Source: Devosia sp.
GTDB taxonomy: Bacteria; Pseudomonadota; Alphaproteobacteria; Rhizobiales; Devosiaceae
Direction of reading: 5' to 3'
Length of the DNA stretch: 35,635 bases
NCBI RefSeq assembly: GCF_030689745.1
Contig: NZ_JAUYGL010000052.1
Location: forward strand, 1 to 35,635
Shown here: positions 33,606 through 35,635 of the stretch, in pieces
Position numbering within the stretch: the stretch's first letter is position 1
How the letters are laid out: each line of letters starts with the position of its first letter
The notes under the pieces: generated by a model
What the model saw: the letters and a program-made list of their open reading frames with translations, nothing else
Database searches by the model: none
What the model was told of the DNA's origin: nothing
Program-made: the position numbers and the translations under genes

Positions 33606-34121
33606 ATGGCTATCCGCCCCATTCTTGTCATTCCCGATGCGCGCCTGCGGGCCGTCACTGATCCGATCGCCGAGATCGATGATGAGATCAAGACGCTGGC
33701 CAGCGACATGCTGGAAACCATGTATGACGCGCCGGGCATTGGCCTGGCCGCACCCCAGATCGGCGTGATGAAGCGTATTGTGGTGATGGATCTGGCCGGC
33801 GAAGACGAAACGCCCGAGCCATTGGTCATGATCAATCCCGAGATCACCCATTTCGGCGAGCAGATGCAGGTGACCGAAGAGGGCTGCCTGTCGATCCCCG
33901 AGCTCTACTACGAGGTCGAGCGCCCCAATGATGTGGTGGTGAAATACACCGACCTTGAGGGCAAGGAAGTCACCAGGGAAGCCGAAGGCAGGTTTGCCGT
34001 CTGCATCCAGCATGAACTCGATCACCTCGATGGCGTGCTCTATATCGACTATCTCAGCCGCCTCAAGCGCGACCGGGTGATCAAGAGGTTCGACAAGGCC
34101 GCCAAGCGCGCCGTCGGCTAG
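33606..34121 (+). CDS. def: Peptide deformylase
   Basis: A 171-residue metalloenzyme that removes the formyl group from new N-terminal methionines. The three family motifs are exact: [10 protein letters not shown] (44-53), EGCLSIPE (92-99, Cys94 ligand) and QHELDH (135-140; His136 and His140 ligands, Glu137 catalytic). The start is ATG 33606; a longer open frame upstream lacks similarity. It precedes fmt, a pairing kept because the two enzymes undo and add the same formyl group. The 137-base gap to the divergent rmuC gene should hold its promoter. Confidence 0.97.
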   Translation: MAIRPILVIPDARLRAVTDPIAEIDDEIKTLASDMLETMYDAPGIGLAAPQIGVMKRIVVMDLAGEDETPEPLVMINPEITHFGEQMQVTEEGCLSIPELYYEVERPNDVVVKYTDLEGKEVTREAEGRFAVCIQHELDHLDGVLYIDYLSRLKRDRVIKRFDKAAKRAVG

Positions 34122-34167
34122 AATGTCGTCTGCCCCGCCGGGCGAGCAAACACGAAAGTTCCGCCCA

Positions 34168-35088
34168 ATGCGCGTCGTCTTCATGGGTACGCCCGAATTT
34201 TCCGTGCCCACGCTGACCGAGATTGTATCGGGCGGGCACGAGGTTGTGGCGGTCTATACCAGGGCGCCCAAGCCAGCCGGCCGGGGGCAGGAAGAGCGCA
34301 AGTCGCCGGTGCATCTGGCGGCTGAGGCTTTTGGCCTTCCGGTATTCACACCGCGCTCGCTCAAGGGCGAGGCCGAACAAATCATCTTTGCCAGCCATGA
34401 CGCCGATGTCGCCATCGTCGTGGCCTATGGCCTGCTGCTGCCCAAACCCATCCTGGAGGCGCCACGCCTGGGATGCCTGAACCTGCATGGATCGCTGCTG
34501 CCGCGCTGGCGCGGCGCGGCGCCAATTCAGCGCGCGATCATGGCCGGCGACCGCCAGACCGGCATTCAGGTGATGCAGATGGAAGAAGGGCTCGACACCG
34601 GCCCGATTGGGCTGGGCGAGGTCATTGCCATTTCCCCCGACATGACGGCGGGCGAACTGCACGACACCATGATGGTTGTGGGTGCCGATCTGATGGGCCG
34701 GGCCTTTGCCGCGCTGGAGCGCGACAGCCTGCAATTCACCCCGCAAGCCGAAGACGGCGCGCTCTACGCCAAGAAGATCGAGAAGGCCGAAACCCGGATC
34801 GACTGGTCGCGCCCGGCGGCCGAAGTGCACAATCACATTCGCGGGCTGTCGCCCTTCCCCGGCGCCTGGTTCGAGATCGAGCTCGGCGGCAAGCTGGTGC
34901 GGGTCAAGGCCCTGCGCTCGACGCTGGGCCAGGGCACGGGCGCACCCGGCACACTGCTGGGCGATCTGACCATCGCCTGCGGCGACGGCGCGGTGCGGCT
35001 CACCCAGGTGCAGCGCGAGGGCAAGGGCGCCATGGATGCCGCTACGTTCCTGCGTGGCGCCGGAACCCTGCCGGCAATTGTGCGCTAG
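34168..35088 (+). CDS. fmt: Methionyl-tRNA formyltransferase
   Basis: A 306-residue enzyme that formylates initiator Met-tRNA with 10-formyl-tetrahydrofolate. The active-site residues of the formyltransferase domain match the E. coli enzyme with one-residue offset: Asn105 and His107 (LNLHGSLLP) and Asp143 (EGLDTGP). The insertion loop [17 protein letters not shown] and the C-terminal tRNA-binding domain are present. The start at ATG 34168 gives the usual [11 protein letters not shown] start. It lies 46 bases after def and two bases before truA. Confidence 0.97.
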   Translation: MRVVFMGTPEFSVPTLTEIVSGGHEVVAVYTRAPKPAGRGQEERKSPVHLAAEAFGLPVFTPRSLKGEAEQIIFASHDADVAIVVAYGLLLPKPILEAPRLGCLNLHGSLLPRWRGAAPIQRAIMAGDRQTGIQVMQMEEGLDTGPIGLGEVIAISPDMTAGELHDTMMVVGADLMGRAFAALERDSLQFTPQAEDGALYAKKIEKAETRIDWSRPAAEVHNHIRGLSPFPGAWFEIELGGKLVRVKALRSTLGQGTGAPGTLLGDLTIACGDGAVRLTQVQREGKGAMDAATFLRGAGTLPAIVR

Positions 35089-35090
35089 AC

Positions 35091-35635
35091 ATGCCGCGCT
35101 TCAAGCTCACCATCGAATATGACGGAACACCGTTTTCCGGCTGGCAGCGACAGAAGACGCGACCGAGCGTGCAGCAGACGCTGGAAGGCGCCATCGAACA
35201 GATGACCGGCGAGACTGTGACGCTGCAGGCTGCCGGCCGCACCGATGCCGGGGTACATGCGCTGGGCCAGGTGGCGCATGTCGATCTGACACGGGACTGG
35301 GACCCATTCCAGGTCCGGGAGGGCCTCAATCATCTGATGCGGCCCAATCCGGTGGGAATTGTTGCCGCCGAACTGGTAGCCGACACGTTCGAAGCACGGT
35401 TTTCGGCGACGGCGCGCCACTATGAATATCGTATCCTCAATCGCCGCACGCCGGCCATCCTTGAGCGCAACCAGGTCTGGCATGTGTACAAGCCGCTCGA
35501 TGCCGAGATCATGGACGAGGCCGCCAGCCTGATTCTGGGGCACCATGACTTCACCACCTTCCGCTCCACGGAGTGCCAGTCCAATTCGCCGATGAAGACG
35601 CTGGACGTGCTGACGGTGCGGCGCGAGCACGACCA
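35091..35635 (+). CDS. truA: tRNA pseudouridine synthase A, 5' part (runs off the window)
   Basis: The first 181 codons of truA; the gene continues past the end. The product makes pseudouridine at tRNA positions 38-40. The N-terminus MPRFKLTIEYDGTPFSGWQRQ and the catalytic Asp52 in GRTDAGVHA are clear, followed by LNHLMRPNPVG and RFSATARHYEYRI. The ATG comes two bases after the fmt stop, so it is the last visible gene of the def-fmt-truA run. Confidence 0.95.
   Translation, partial: MPRFKLTIEYDGTPFSGWQRQKTRPSVQQTLEGAIEQMTGETVTLQAAGRTDAGVHALGQVAHVDLTRDWDPFQVREGLNHLMRPNPVGIVAAELVADTFEARFSATARHYEYRILNRRTPAILERNQVWHVYKPLDAEIMDEAASLILGHHDFTTFRSTECQSNSPMKTLDVLTVRREHD

Overview
The window looks like a chromosomal segment from a high-GC alphaproteobacterium of the order Hyphomicrobiales, most plausibly a Devosia-like organism (Devosiaceae). 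This rests on protein style and gene order: an SRP RNA gene just upstream of dnaX-ybaB-recR, followed by rmuC and def-fmt-truA, plus TRAP and hexuronate catabolic genes. The genus is an inference; no 16S or marker search was possible. No rRNA, tRNA, CRISPR array, IS element or phage gene was recognised.

Region 1 (1-2434): a PhoR-type histidine kinase on the minus strand, divergent from a polyphosphate kinase 2 gene. Region 2 (2431-12109) is the most interesting part. An RpiR-type regulator diverges from a plus-strand run of genes: an N-formylglutamate-amidohydrolase-like hydrolase, a complete TRAP transporter (small permease, large permease, binding protein), a non-canonical glutamine synthetase, then an aldehyde dehydrogenase and an iron-dependent alcohol dehydrogenase. 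Together these give every step of a gamma-glutamylation pathway for an amino alcohol such as ethanolamine: uptake, ligation to glutamate, oxidation of the alcohol, oxidation of the aldehyde, and hydrolysis of the gamma-glutamyl amide. A two-gene toxin-antitoxin-like module (a DUF7662-type protein with an antitoxin-like tail, and a PIN/VapC toxin) lies between the synthetase and the dehydrogenases. It has its own promoter with an overlapping inverted repeat.

Region 3 (12119-18159) is a sugar-acid region: fructuronate reductase (uxuB-like) divergent from 2-keto-3-deoxygluconate kinase (kdgK-like), then a minus-strand set VOC protein, zinc alcohol dehydrogenase and DUF924, and a plus-strand SDR dehydrogenase. 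Mannonate dehydratase, the step linking uxuB to kdgK, is not in the window. Region 4 (18329-29042) is mixed: a chemoreceptor, a GC-rich intergenic repeat, an ABC exporter, an M29 aminopeptidase with a hairpin-rich upstream region, a TIM-barrel sugar isomerase, a PAS-GGDEF diguanylate cyclase, a mercuric-reductase-like flavoprotein and a LOG-family protein.

Region 5 (29171-35635) is housekeeping: SRP RNA, dnaX, ybaB, recR, rmuC (opposite strand), def, fmt and the 5' part of truA, which runs off the window end. Large open frames antisense to many genes are GC-rich shadows and were left out.
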